In this document: positions 27,101 through 39,100 of the stretch, in pieces
Layout of the letters: each line of letters starts with the position of its first letter
Numbering within the stretch: position 1 is the stretch's first letter
NCBI GenBank assembly: GCA_911728455.2
Contig: OU452223.1
Span: 14,607,423-14,671,422, forward strand
Direction of reading: 5' to 3'
Source: Marthasterias glacialis
Taxonomy: Eukaryota > Echinodermata > Asteroidea > Forcipulatida > Asteriidae
DNA length: 64,000 nucleotides
The notes under the pieces: generated by a model
The model's database searches: none
Told to the model about the DNA's origin: nothing
Seen by the model: only the letters and a program-made list of their open reading frames with translations
Made by a program: the position numbers and the translations under genes

Positions 27101-30100
27101 GTAAATAATTTATTAAAATGGAAATATGCAGACATCATACCTTGTCCTTGAGTTTGTGGGTGATGACTGGTGCAACAGGGAGTTCTTCAGCCTTTTCCTC
27201 TTTCTCCACAACAGTCTTGACAGCTTCAAGCTTCTCTGTTACCACTTCAGGAATCTCTTCAGTGTCTTCCAAATCCTCAGAGACAATTTCCCTCTCGGGC
27301 ATCCCTCGGATTTTCTCTGGCTTCTTCTTTGAAACATCCAGGATCTCCTCGAGTTTTGGAGTTGCTTCCACTGGAGTAACTTCCTGGGATGGAATAACAT
27401 CAGCTTCATCTCCTGGTTGAGGGACAATCTTTGTGATGGCTGTCTCTAACTGCTCCTCTGGAAGGGTTTCCAACATCTCTGGAGCTGACTGGACAACATA
27501 TTCAATCTCCTCAGGTCTAACTTCTTCAACAGCTTCATCTCTTGGCTTCCTGAACTTAGCTTGTACCTCAACCTCCTCTTCTGATCGGGGTTTGAACTTG
27601 GCGGTAACTGCTGTATCAACTTCTTCTTCAGTCACACCTTTTACAGATACCCGTGCTTTTAAAGCTTTAGTGACTTCCTCCTCAGAGCTCACAGTGAAGG
27701 CAGGTTTCTTCTCAGGTGCCTCTTCTTCTGGGACAAACTCAGGAGTGACTTCTTCAGGTTTGACTTTCTCAACAGAGATGACTTCTGGAGTAGTTTCTTC
27801 AGGTTTTAAGGTTTCTGGGCGTACCTCCTCCAACTCCTCAGCTGGTGCTTCTTCCTCAGGCATTTCTATTGGCCTTTGAGTCACTTTAAGACTCACTGAA
27901 GAACTCTGCTCCCCGAGAGGGTTCTTGATGTAGCAGGTATACTTCCCAGCATCTGTAGGTGTGGTGTCTTTAATTGTAAGGACACTCTCTTCTGTGTCTT
28001 CATCATAGCTGATAGTAAATCTCCCTTCTGCTTTGATCTGCTTCCATCCCTTGTTCCAGGTAATAGTGGGCTTGGGGAACCCATCAACTTTCGAACGAAA
28101 TGTGGCCTCAGTTCCTTTTTAGATTAAGACAAAATGAAGAAAGTAATTTTTGGTTAGTGTTTTATAAATAAAAATCCTTGTCTGCCACGAGAAATAAATA
28201 CTTTTTAAAAGTTACTGCTGCATGTGATTCAAGATTGTTGCTGGCCAAAAGTACAAAACCTACAAACATTTTCTCTTTACCTTCTGGTGTTTCCTCCACT
28301 TCTGGTTTTTGAATGAAAGAGGGTGCTCTTTTGACCTCTGGAATGAGTAAAATAGTTATATTTAAAGTAAAATGGTTGCCATGATAAATTCTCCATCATA
28401 TGAATAAAAACATGCAAATAGTTCCATGTGCCAGCGATGTTACACTTTTTATGGTGTGCATCTTGAATTTTTGTTACTTACATTTTATTGTTTAATGAGC
28501 ATCAAGAACAAAAAAAAAAATATTCCATACTCGAAGGTTCTACTGGTATCAAGGACCTAGTCCAAATATCAAATGTACAATAAAAATTAATTCTGTATAG
28601 ACTGGTTGTTTATGTGCTGCATTTCCTATAAATCTAATTTGATTTATGCATCCTCACACTACACAGATTGATTTTTGTTTTATTGCCTGAAACCTCAGTC
28701 ATTCTTTGCTCCTTTACTCCCTTGAATTCATTTTCTTTCCGCCGTTCTGTATTACAAATTTAAAGCACACAAGGTACAGACAGAGAAAAGGGCAGCACCC
28801 GATGCTGATATTACAAAAGATGATGATGTCACCGCATCATGCTTCAGAAACCTAAGAAAAAATGCCCCGCACTTTTCAAGAATCGCTTCCAGGGGCTTTT
28901 TCCAAACCTCAGCTTAGGCTCCAACTCCAGGCTCCGTCTGATGTTAGAAACACCGTGCAAACTGTACACTGCTTCAAAATTTATGACAGAGCCGAAGCCG
29001 AAGATTGGAAACGGCCCCAGTTTCAGTGTTCAACTAGTTTAGTTCAATGGAATAGGCTTGTGGTAACACTATTTGTGACATAGTCTACTTTTGTCAAGTA
29101 GACTGCATTTCTTATAAGAACTCCAAACGCTTGGGGTGGAGGGACTTCTCGTTATTATCTTCACTATCTCCGAGTGTGATAACTTTGCTTTGGGTCTATA
29201 TCCACTTTTGTCATCATCAGGTGATTGTTTTGTTTACTTAACACACACATATTGATGGATATATTTAAAGTAGTATAATTTTATCAACAATGTAAACAAA
29301 TATCCTAAACTGGACGTTCCAAACAGACTCTCTGAATCAATACAGGTAAACATGAAAAATACAACTGGATGATAATACAGGAGGAAGATGTTGAGAAACG
29401 TTTTTAGGGGAGGGGGTTCAAACAAAATTAACTCATGCTGGGTTATGCAAAATTGTAGTTTATTAAACGGTTAATCTACAAAATCAAGAATGAAGCTACA
29501 ATATATTATTTATAATTTGTGTTCAACAATGGTTTGACATTTACTGAAAGATTGATACAGGCCTTTACAAGTCGTAATTTATATAATTTTAAAACTATAT
29601 TTACAAAGTAAAAGAAGAAAAAACTTAAAAGATTTTTCATTTTCTAAGCACATGTGTTTCATTTCAGGTAATTTCCCTGAAAAAAAACACCACTTTTTAC
29701 TTCAAACTAGTTGAATGTTTCAGATTAGAATGGATTTGTCTTGCTGTCTAGTTTATGCCTTGATCTGTTACTGTTTCATTCCAACATCAGTGATGCATTT
29801 TGGTTTACAACTGTTCAAACCTTGGCTGAATAAATAATAGTAATAATAATAACTACTTCTTAAAAATGTAGAAATATGTTTTTGTTAAGAATATGGAGTC
29901 TCAAAGATAATTTGTACTATATGATTCAGTTGCCTATTTCTCATCCTTATACCATTTCTATTATCCTAAACATGATGATTTTGAAAAATACAATATAACA
30001 CTATACTATACTGCAAGGTGATTTCACTACAAAAAGAAAGTCCTTTCTTTCACATAAAATCCGCAGTTTAAAAATTGGAAAATCCCATCTTATTGAATCT

Positions 30101-33100
30101 GAAATGTTACCTTGCACTGTTAACTTAGCGGTACAGATATCTTCACCAGCAGTGTTAATGACCACACACTTATACTCCCCGGTATCTTTAGGTTTCGGAT
30201 GCTCAATAATTAGAGTGGCAGTGTCTTCTTCCACTGTCTGGATGTAATGGGTGGACGCTTCCAGTAATTCTTTGTTTCTGATGGCAAAATTAGATTTTAC
30301 AGAGGTGTGATTTAGTATAAAGACGTAGGGCTTCCCTTGGTATGGAGTATGAAGCTGCTAAATGAAGGTAGAAAACTTTCCATGAAAAATATTTCTGCCT
30401 GAAGTGTTATCATTTTTAAATAATAAATTAAATAAGATCCAAAATTAGTTTTCGTCTCAGTGAGACATAAACTCTGCCTATAAGAATGCCTACAAAAATG
30501 CTGAATGCATTTTTACCGTTTTCGCGCAAATGAAACATTGAAATGTGCTGAAACTTTTACAGGTTAGTTATATTACCAACATCTTGAATGGAAGCATTTA
30601 CAGTCAGTTTACACAATGTTGAGCTGGGGCTTTAAGAGTGGATGTCCCTCAAAAAAAGGCTAACTCTATAATACTAAAATTTTACGAAATCAATGAAATA
30701 CACATGTCATTGAGACAAATTAATTAATTAATTACCCAGCATGAAAATAATGAACAAAATAAGAGGGGAAATTAATTAATATACAAAACATAAAATGTAT
30801 ACTCACAAGTACCACTTAACCTCTGGCTTTGGAGTTCCAGTCACTGTGCAGGTAAATTTGACTGGTTTACCTTCTTTGGTGCTCTGAAAAAAGAAAAATA
30901 ATTTTGTTGCAGTATCACTGAATATAACAACAATTAGATCAATGTATCTTTATAAAATGTTTTGTAAAAACCTTTATTTTATGATTAAAAATATTCAACT
31001 TCATCAGGTAATTTCAGTGATTTTTTATTTGACAATGTTACCAATTTCATCAGATACAATAGACAATAGCAATGTAGTAAGAGTAAACAATCTCACCTTG
31101 TTTTTGAATTTATCAGTGATAATTGGCGCAATTGGTATCTCCTCAACCTTGTGCTCTTCTTCCACAACCACCTCAACTGCTTCTTCTTTCTTTATCTTCT
31201 CCTCAGGAAACAATTCTACCTCGAGAAGTTCCAGGTCTTCCTTCTCAGGCATGCCTCTAATTGTCACTGGTTTCACCTTAGATACATCAAGAACCATTTC
31301 AGATGGTGTAGCTTCCACTGGTGTGATTTTCTCAACAGTGGGAAGGACATCCGCCTCATCTTCGGGCTGTGGAGCTACTTTGGTGATCGCAGTTTCAAAT
31401 TCTTCTTCGGGGACCATCTCCATGGCCTCTTTGGCCAAAGGTGTGGCAGCAATCACTTCCTCTGTGGCAAAAATAACAGAAGGTTTCTGCTCTGGTTTGA
31501 CCTCATCTAGAGCTTCTTCTACTTGAGGTACTGCTTCTCTTGGTTTCTTGAATGCAGCATGCACTTCAACTTGCTCTTCTGGCCTTGGTTGTACTTTGGC
31601 TGTGACAGCTGTTTCGAGCTGTTCCTCTGTTACATCCTTGAGTGCTACTTTAGCTTTTGGTGCAATTGTGACTTCTTCTTCTGTTGCCATGATGAAAGCC
31701 GGTTTCTTCTTCAGAGTAATCTCTTCTGGAACCTCTTCAAGAGGAGCCACTTCAGGAGTGACTTCTTCAGGCTTTGTGATTTCAGAAAGAACTTCTACCT
31801 CCTCTTCTGGGAGAGGCACATACTCAGTGACCTCTGCAGTCTCAAGCTGCTCTTCAGTTACTCCTTCCAGAGCAACCAATTTTTTAGGAGCTTGAGCAAC
31901 TTCTTCAAGAGCCTCGATCACAGTTGGTTTCTTTTCTGGAGCAGCTTCCTCAGGAGCTTCTTCCACTTCGGGTACTGCTTCTACGGGTTTCTTGATTGCA
32001 GCAAGTACTTCAACTTGTTCTTCTGGCCTTGGTTGTACTTTGGCAGTGACAGCCGTTTCGAGCTGTTCCTCTGTTACATCCCTGAGTGCTACTTTAGCTT
32101 TTGGTGCAATTGTGACTTCTTCTTCTGTTGCCATGATGAAAGCCGGTTTCTTCTTCAGAGTAATCTCTTCTGGAACCTCTTCAAGAGGAGCCACTTCAGG
32201 AGTGACTTCTTCAGGCTTTGTGATTTCAGAAAGAACTTCTACCTCCTCTTCTGGGAGAGGCACATACTCAGTGACCTCTGCAGTCTCAAGCTGCTCTTCA
32301 GTTACTCCTTCCAGAGCAACCAATGTTTTAGGAGCTTGAGCAACTTCTTCAAGAGCCTTGATCACAGTTGGTTTCTTCTCTGGAGCAGCTTCCTCAGGAG
32401 CTTCTTCCACTTCGGGTACTGCTTCTACGGGTTTCTTGATTGCAGCAAGCACTTCAACTTGTTCTTCTGGCCTTGGTTGAACTTTGGCTGTGACAGCTGT
32501 TTCGAGCTGTTCCTCTGTTACATCCTTGAGTGCTACTTTAGCTTTTGGTGCAATTGTGACTTCTTCTTCTGTTGCCATGATGAAAGCCGGTTTCTTCTTC
32601 AGAGTAATCTCTTCTGGAACCTCTTCAAGAGGAGCCACTTCAGGAGTGACTTCTTCAGGCTTTGTGATTTCAGAAAGAACTTCTACCTCCTCTTCTGGGA
32701 GAGGCACATACTCAGTGATCTCTGCAGTCTCAAGCTGCTCTTCAGTTACTCCTTCCAGAGCAACCAATGTTTTAGGAGCTTGAGCAACTTCTTCAAGAGC
32801 CTCGATCACAGTTGGCTTCTTTTCTGGAGCAGCTTCCTCAGGAATTTTAACAGGGATTACTTCGGGTTTCTCCTCTTCTGGTTTAGAGATCTCTGGAAGG
32901 ACTCCAACTTCTTCAAGTTTCTCCATTGGCACTTGAATAGCAGCTTCCTCCTTCGGCTTGGGCGTCACCTTCAAGCTGACAGTCGAACTCTCTTGACCAA
33001 GAGGATTCTTGAGGTAGCATGTGTACTTGCCAGCATCTGAGGCTGTAACGTCTTTGACGGTAAGAACGCTTTCTTCTGTGTCTTCATCGTATGTGATTGT

Positions 33101-36100
33101 GAAGCGCCCTCCCTTTGTAATCTGTTTCCAGCCTTTATTCCAAGTAATTGTAGGCTTGGGAAAGCCCTCCACTTTAGCACGAAAAACTGCTTCTGTACCT
33201 AAAGTTAGAGAACAACGACCATAATATTCCATTGTTAATATCATTTCATGTTTTTTAAAAACTCTTCGAAGTGCCTATGCATCTAAAGAGTTATGATTCT
33301 GATTAAACACAAAAATAAACTTTACATAATGATCTGTGCACAGAGACTCTATTATTAATTTTTTTAGGGATGCACCTTTTTACCATGTGTGAAATTTGAC
33401 AATATTGTTTTCACCAGTAGATTGCCATTTTCTACTAAAATGTTTTATTCTACTTGCTGTGCAAAAACACTTCCAAAAACATTACAGCAATAAGTCTTAC
33501 CTTCAGGTGTATCTGATACATCTGGTTTTTCTGTGAAAGTTGGGGCTCGTTTCACCTCTGTAAAGAAAACATATATATATATTTACATTTCATGAGAATG
33601 CAGAGCATTGGTAGTATGCCTAACACATATGAACCCATTTGAAAAGGGCACCCTCAGGTAGAAGTCAAAAGGTTTCTCATTGGCCACTTTTGTGAGCCAG
33701 GCATACATAGATGTGTGCTTTCAATTGTTTCATCATTATTTTAACTCTTAGATCAAATGACATCATTTATTGAAAAGAACAATATGTATCAGATTTTAAT
33801 GCTCCGGTAAAATATAGAATAGTGCCACCTCAGTTACAGGAGAATGTAATCATTATTGAATTTGCCTAAAAAAACACAGAATGTTGAGTCTCACCTGTCA
33901 CGGTTAGTTTGGCCTTGCAGACGTCTTCGCCAGCTGGGTTGATCACAACACATGTGTACTCCCCAGTGTCTTTGGGCTTGGGGTGAGGTATCTCAAGAGT
34001 GGCAACATCATCAGCAAACGTCTGTACAATATTCTTAGAAGTATGTAGCTCTACTTCATTGCTGTCGATTGAAAAAAAAAAAAAACACAATGCATGGAAA
34101 TATTTATAACTAGTTATTTTCTTCTGTTGGTACTCACAACAAACTTTCCTTACAAGATAAGCTACGTACTAATACAAATGACAGTTGACATGGAAAATGT
34201 TAAAATCATTAACTCACAAACTTAAAAAAAAAAGACGAACAAAAGTTGGTGGCAAGTATTTTTGAGGATTGTTTGTTCTCAGGGTGATAAATCCACAGTT
34301 GCATAAGTCTGAACTACAAATTTATTAAATTACACAACAACAAACTAACTTACCGGAACCACTTGACTTGTGGCTTTGGTGTTCCCGTTACAGAGCATGT
34401 GAATGTCACAGGTTTACCTTCTTTCACACTCTGTTAAATATGGAAAAAAGAGCCCCAGATTATTTCAGATGGAACACTATTTTATTTTCTCTGTCTGAAA
34501 ATTAAAAAGTAAGCAGAGGGCAATATAATGTACAATTTGAAACTTGTATTTAGTTATTTTTTCATACGATTTTTACCTTATTTTTGATGGTGGCAGTAAA
34601 CACAGGTGCCAAGGGAACCTCCTCCACTTTTTCTTCCTCCTCCAACAAAACCTTGGCAGCTGTTAGTCTTTCAACTTCTTCTTCAGGAATCTTCTGCATT
34701 TCCTCCATCACTGTTGTGATAACGTCCTTTTCAGGAACACCTCTGATAGTGACTGCTTTCTGCTCTGACACCTCTAGAATGACTTCACTTGGACCTCGTT
34801 CAGGTTTGGCTTCCACTGAAATGACTGTCTTTCCAACCAAGAGTACATCTGCCTCATCTTCAGGCTGTGGAGCAGTTTTAGTAACAGCCACCTCAAGCTG
34901 CTCCTCCGGAAGGGATTTCAATACTTCTTGAGCTGCTGGAGTGACAGTGACTATTTCTTCAGCAGATATCACTGACGGTTTCTTTTCTGGGATGGTTTCC
35001 TGTGGAGCCTCTTCAATTGGCATTTCTGCAATTTCAGCTGGTTTCTTAAACTTAGCCAAGACTTCCACATGCTCTTCTGCATGAGGTTTGAATTTTGCCA
35101 TAACTGCAGTTTCAAGCTTTTCTTCGGTTAATGCTTCCAGTGCCACCTGAGCTTTTGGAGCTCTAGTAAGTGCCTCTTCTACATCCATAGTAATGAGAGT
35201 TGGTTTCTTCTTGGGAAGAACCTCCTCAGGTGCTTCTTCCACAGAAACAAAAGCAGGAGTGACTTCTTCTGGTTTCTCAATCTCAGCAAGAATCTCAACT
35301 TCTTCCTCTTTCTGAGGAGTGACCTTTGCCATAGTTGCTGTCTCCAGTTGCTCCTCCGTAACAGCTTCCATCGCTACTTGTGTCTTCACTTCTAAGGTCA
35401 CTTGCTCTTCAGGGGCAGCAATAACAGCTGGCTTCTTTTCAGGAATAACTTCCCCAAGCACCCCCTCAACTGTTACAACTTCCACCTCCTCTGGTTTTGT
35501 AGTCTCTATAAGAACTTCAATTTGTTCTTCTGTCTCAGGCATCACCTTAGCAAGGGCTGCTTTTTCTAGTTGCTCTTCAGAAACAACTTCGAGAGACACC
35601 TGCGGCTTAAGCACTTTGGTCAACTCCTCTGGTGCCTCTTTAACAGAGGGTTTCTTTTCAGGAATTGTTTCCTCTGGACCTTCAACTGGAACAACTTCAG
35701 GTCTAGCCTCTTCAGGCTTTGTGACCTCAGTGAGAACTTCAACTTCTTCCAATTTCTCAACAGTAGCTTGTTCTGCCACCCCTTCCTTGGGTTTTTCTTT
35801 TGGTTTGGGTGCAATCTTCAGACTCACAGCGGCACTTTCTTCACCTAGAGGGCTCTTGAGGAAACAGGTATACTTCCCTGCATCAGCTTGTGTGGTATCT
35901 TTGATGGTGAGGACACTCTCTTCTGTTTCCTCATCATAAGACACAGTAAAGCGCCCTCCGGTTTTCACTTGTTTCCAACCCTTGTTCCAAGCGATGGTAG
36001 GCTTTGGGAAACCATCGACCTTGCATTTGAAAACTGCATCTGTCGCTGTTGAGTGGAGAAAGTAATTTATTTATTTTTGACTTGCACAAATTTTCAGTCA

Positions 36101-39100
36101 GAATTTAGAATGTTTGATTTATAATCTAAAGAAATTAAAGCAATTTTATACAGAAACTTACTTTCTGGGGTCTCTGCAACTTCAGGCTTCTGAACAAATG
36201 TAGGAGCTCTTTTAACTTCTGCAGTAAAAAATAAATAAATAAAATATTACAAAAAAAAGGTACCATTATGCAGGCATTTACATCATATTGGTCAATTTAC
36301 AAGATTATGTATTTTTTTTACATTTTTAAGATAACCTCTTACTGACGACACTTTGCACTTCAATAGATTTCGACATGATAAATACACTGACCACTGTTTT
36401 TCTGCATTTTAAAATAACGTTAATCCATGTGCGACAAGAAGATTTTTAACAGGTGATCATTGAGAATTTCTATCAGCTCAATAACATCATTTATTGAAAA
36501 GAATGAAATGTATCAGAATTTAATGCTCCGGTAAAATATAGAATGGTGCCACCTCAATTACAGGAGATTGTAATCATTATTGAATTTGCCTAAAAAACAC
36601 AGGATATTGAGTCTCACCTGTCACGGTTAGTTTGGCCTTGCAGACATCTTCGCCAGCTGGGTTGATCGCAACACATGTGTACTCCCCAGTGTCTTTGGGC
36701 TTGGGGTGAGGTATCTCAAGAGTGGCAACATCATCAGCAAACGTCTGTACAATATTCTTAGAAGTATGTAGCTCTACTTCATTGCTGTCGATTGAAAAAA
36801 AAAAAAAAAACACAATGCATGGAAATATTTATAACTAGCTATTTTCTTCTGTTGGTACTCACAACAACTTTCCTTACAAGATAAGCTACGTACTAATACA
36901 AATGACAGTTGACATGGAAAATGTTAAAATCATTAACTCACAAACTTAAAAAAAAAAGACGAACAAAAGTTGGTGGCAAGTATTTTTGAGGAATGTTTGT
37001 TCTCAGGGTAATAAATCCACAGTTGCATATATCTGAACTACAAGTTTATTAAATTACACAACTACAAACTAACTTACCGGAACCACTTGACTTGTGGCTT
37101 TGGTGTTCCTGTTACAGAGCATGTGAATGTCACAGGTTTACCTTCTTTCACACTCTGTTAAATATGGAAAAAAGAGCCCCAGATTATTTCAGATGGAATA
37201 CTATTTAATTTTCTCTGTCTGAAAATTAAACAGTAAGCAGAGGGCAATATAATGTACAACTTGAAATTTGTATTTATTTACTTTTTATACAATTTTTACC
37301 TTATTTTTGATGGTGGCAGTAAACACAGGTGCCAAGGGAACCTCTTCGACTTTTTCTTCCTCCTCCAACAAAACCTTGGCAGCTGTTAGTCTTTCAACTT
37401 CTTCTTCAGGAATCTTCTGCATTTCCTCCATCACTGTTGTGATAACGTCCTTTTCAGGAACACCTCTGATAGTGACTGCTTTCTGCTCTGACACCTCTAG
37501 AATGACTTCACTTGGACCTCGTTCAGGTTTGGCTTCCACTGAAATGACCTTCTCTCCAACCAAGAGTACATCTGCCTCATCTTCAGGCTGTGGAGCAATT
37601 TTAGTAACAGCCACCTCAAGCTGCTCTTCCGGAAGGGATTTTAATTCTTCTTGAACTGCTGGAGTGACAGTGACTATTTCTTCAGCAGATATCACTGACG
37701 GTTTCTTTTCTGGGATGGTTTCCTGTGGAGCCTCTTCAATTGGCATTTCTGCAATTTCAGCTGGTTTCTTGAACTTAGCCAAGACTTCCACATGCTCTTC
37801 TGCATGAGGTTTGAATTTTGCCATAACTGCAGTTTCAAGCTTTTCTTCGGTTAATGCTTCCAGTGCCACCTGAGCTTTTGGAGCTCTAGTAAGTGCCTCT
37901 TCAACATCCATAGTAATGAGAGTTGGCTTCTTCTTGGGAAGGACCTCCTCAGGTGCTTCTTCCACAGAAACAAAAGCAGGAGTGACTTCTTCTGGTTTCT
38001 CAATCTCAGCAAGAATCTCAACTTCTTCCTCTTTCTGAGGAGTGACCTTTGCCATAGTTGCTGTCTCCAGTTGCTCCTCCGTAACAGCTTCCATCGCTAC
38101 TTGTGTCTTCACTTCTAAGGTCACTTGCTCTTCAGGGGCAGCAATAACAGCTGGCTTCTTTTTAGGAATAACTTCTTCAAGCACCCCCTCAACTGTTACA
38201 ACTTCCACCTCCTCTATAGGTTTTATGGTCTCTATAAGAACTTCAATTTGCTCTTCTGTCTCAGGCACCACCTTAGCCAGGGCTGCTTTTTCTAGTTGCT
38301 CTTCAGAAACAACTTCGAGAGACACCTGTGGCTTAAGCACTTTGGTCAACTCCTCTGGTGCCTCTTTAACAGAGGGTTTCTTTTCAGGAATTGTTTCCTC
38401 TGGACCTTCAACTGGAACAACTTCAGGTCTGGCCTCTTCAGGCTTTGTGACCTCAGTGAGAACTTCAACTTCTTCCAATTTCTCGACAGTAGCTTGTTCT
38501 GCCACCTCCTCCTTGGGTTTTTCTTTTGGTTTGGGTGCAATCTTCAGACTCACAGCGGCACTTTCTTCACCTAGAGGGCTCTTGAGGAAACAGGTATACT
38601 TCCCTGCATCAGCTTGTGTGGTATCTTTGATGGTGAGGACACTCTCTTCTGTTTCCTCATCATAAGACACAGTAAAGCGCCCTCCGGTTTTCACTTGTTT
38701 CCAACCCTTGTTCCAAGCAATGGTAGGCTTTGGGAAACCATCGACCTTGCATTTGAAAACTGCATCTGTCGCTGTTGAGTGGAAAAAGTATTTTATTTAT
38801 TTTTGACTTGCACAAATTTTCAGTCAGAATTTGGAATGTTTGATTTATAATCTAAGGAAAGGAAAGCATTTTCATACAGAAACTTACTTTCTGGGGTCTC
38901 TGCAACTTCAGGCTTCTGAACAAACGTAGGACCTCGTTTAACTTCTGCAGTAAAAAAATAAATAAATAAAACAAAAAATAAAAAAATAGATTCCATTATG
39001 CAGGCATTTACGTCATATTGACCAATTTACAGGTTTATGCGCTCATTGTCAGCTTATCAAAATGAATTCAATTCAATGGTGTCATTTCAATACTAGTTGC

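Larger units (their letters stand above)
33770..39045. repeat. 2.72 kb tandem duplication of a four-exon module
   Basis: About 33770-36330 and 36490-39045 match through exons and introns (exon offsets 2,723-2,726 bp). The match starts in the intron downstream of e22/e18 (shared TTTAATGCTCCGGTAAAATA) and ends upstream of e19/e15 (shared GCAGGCATTTAC). It created modules 1 and 2 as near copies of each other. Confidence 0.9.

Noticed and set aside
28839-29083. Plus-strand frames of 67-73 codons in a GC-richer patch
   Set aside because: Two overlapping frames are both open and neither resembles a protein; more likely part of a dispersed repeat.
31523-33040. 505-codon open frame on the plus strand opposite e24
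   Set aside because: It mirrors the repetitive acidic exon; the Cys/Phe/Ser-rich translation follows the antisense of Glu/Pro codons and repeats in step with the real 444 bp units. Treated as a composition shadow.
34584-38665. Plus-strand Ser/Thr-rich open frames opposite e16 and e20
   Set aside because: Antisense of GAA/GAG-rich exons; no splice logic or start context of their own.
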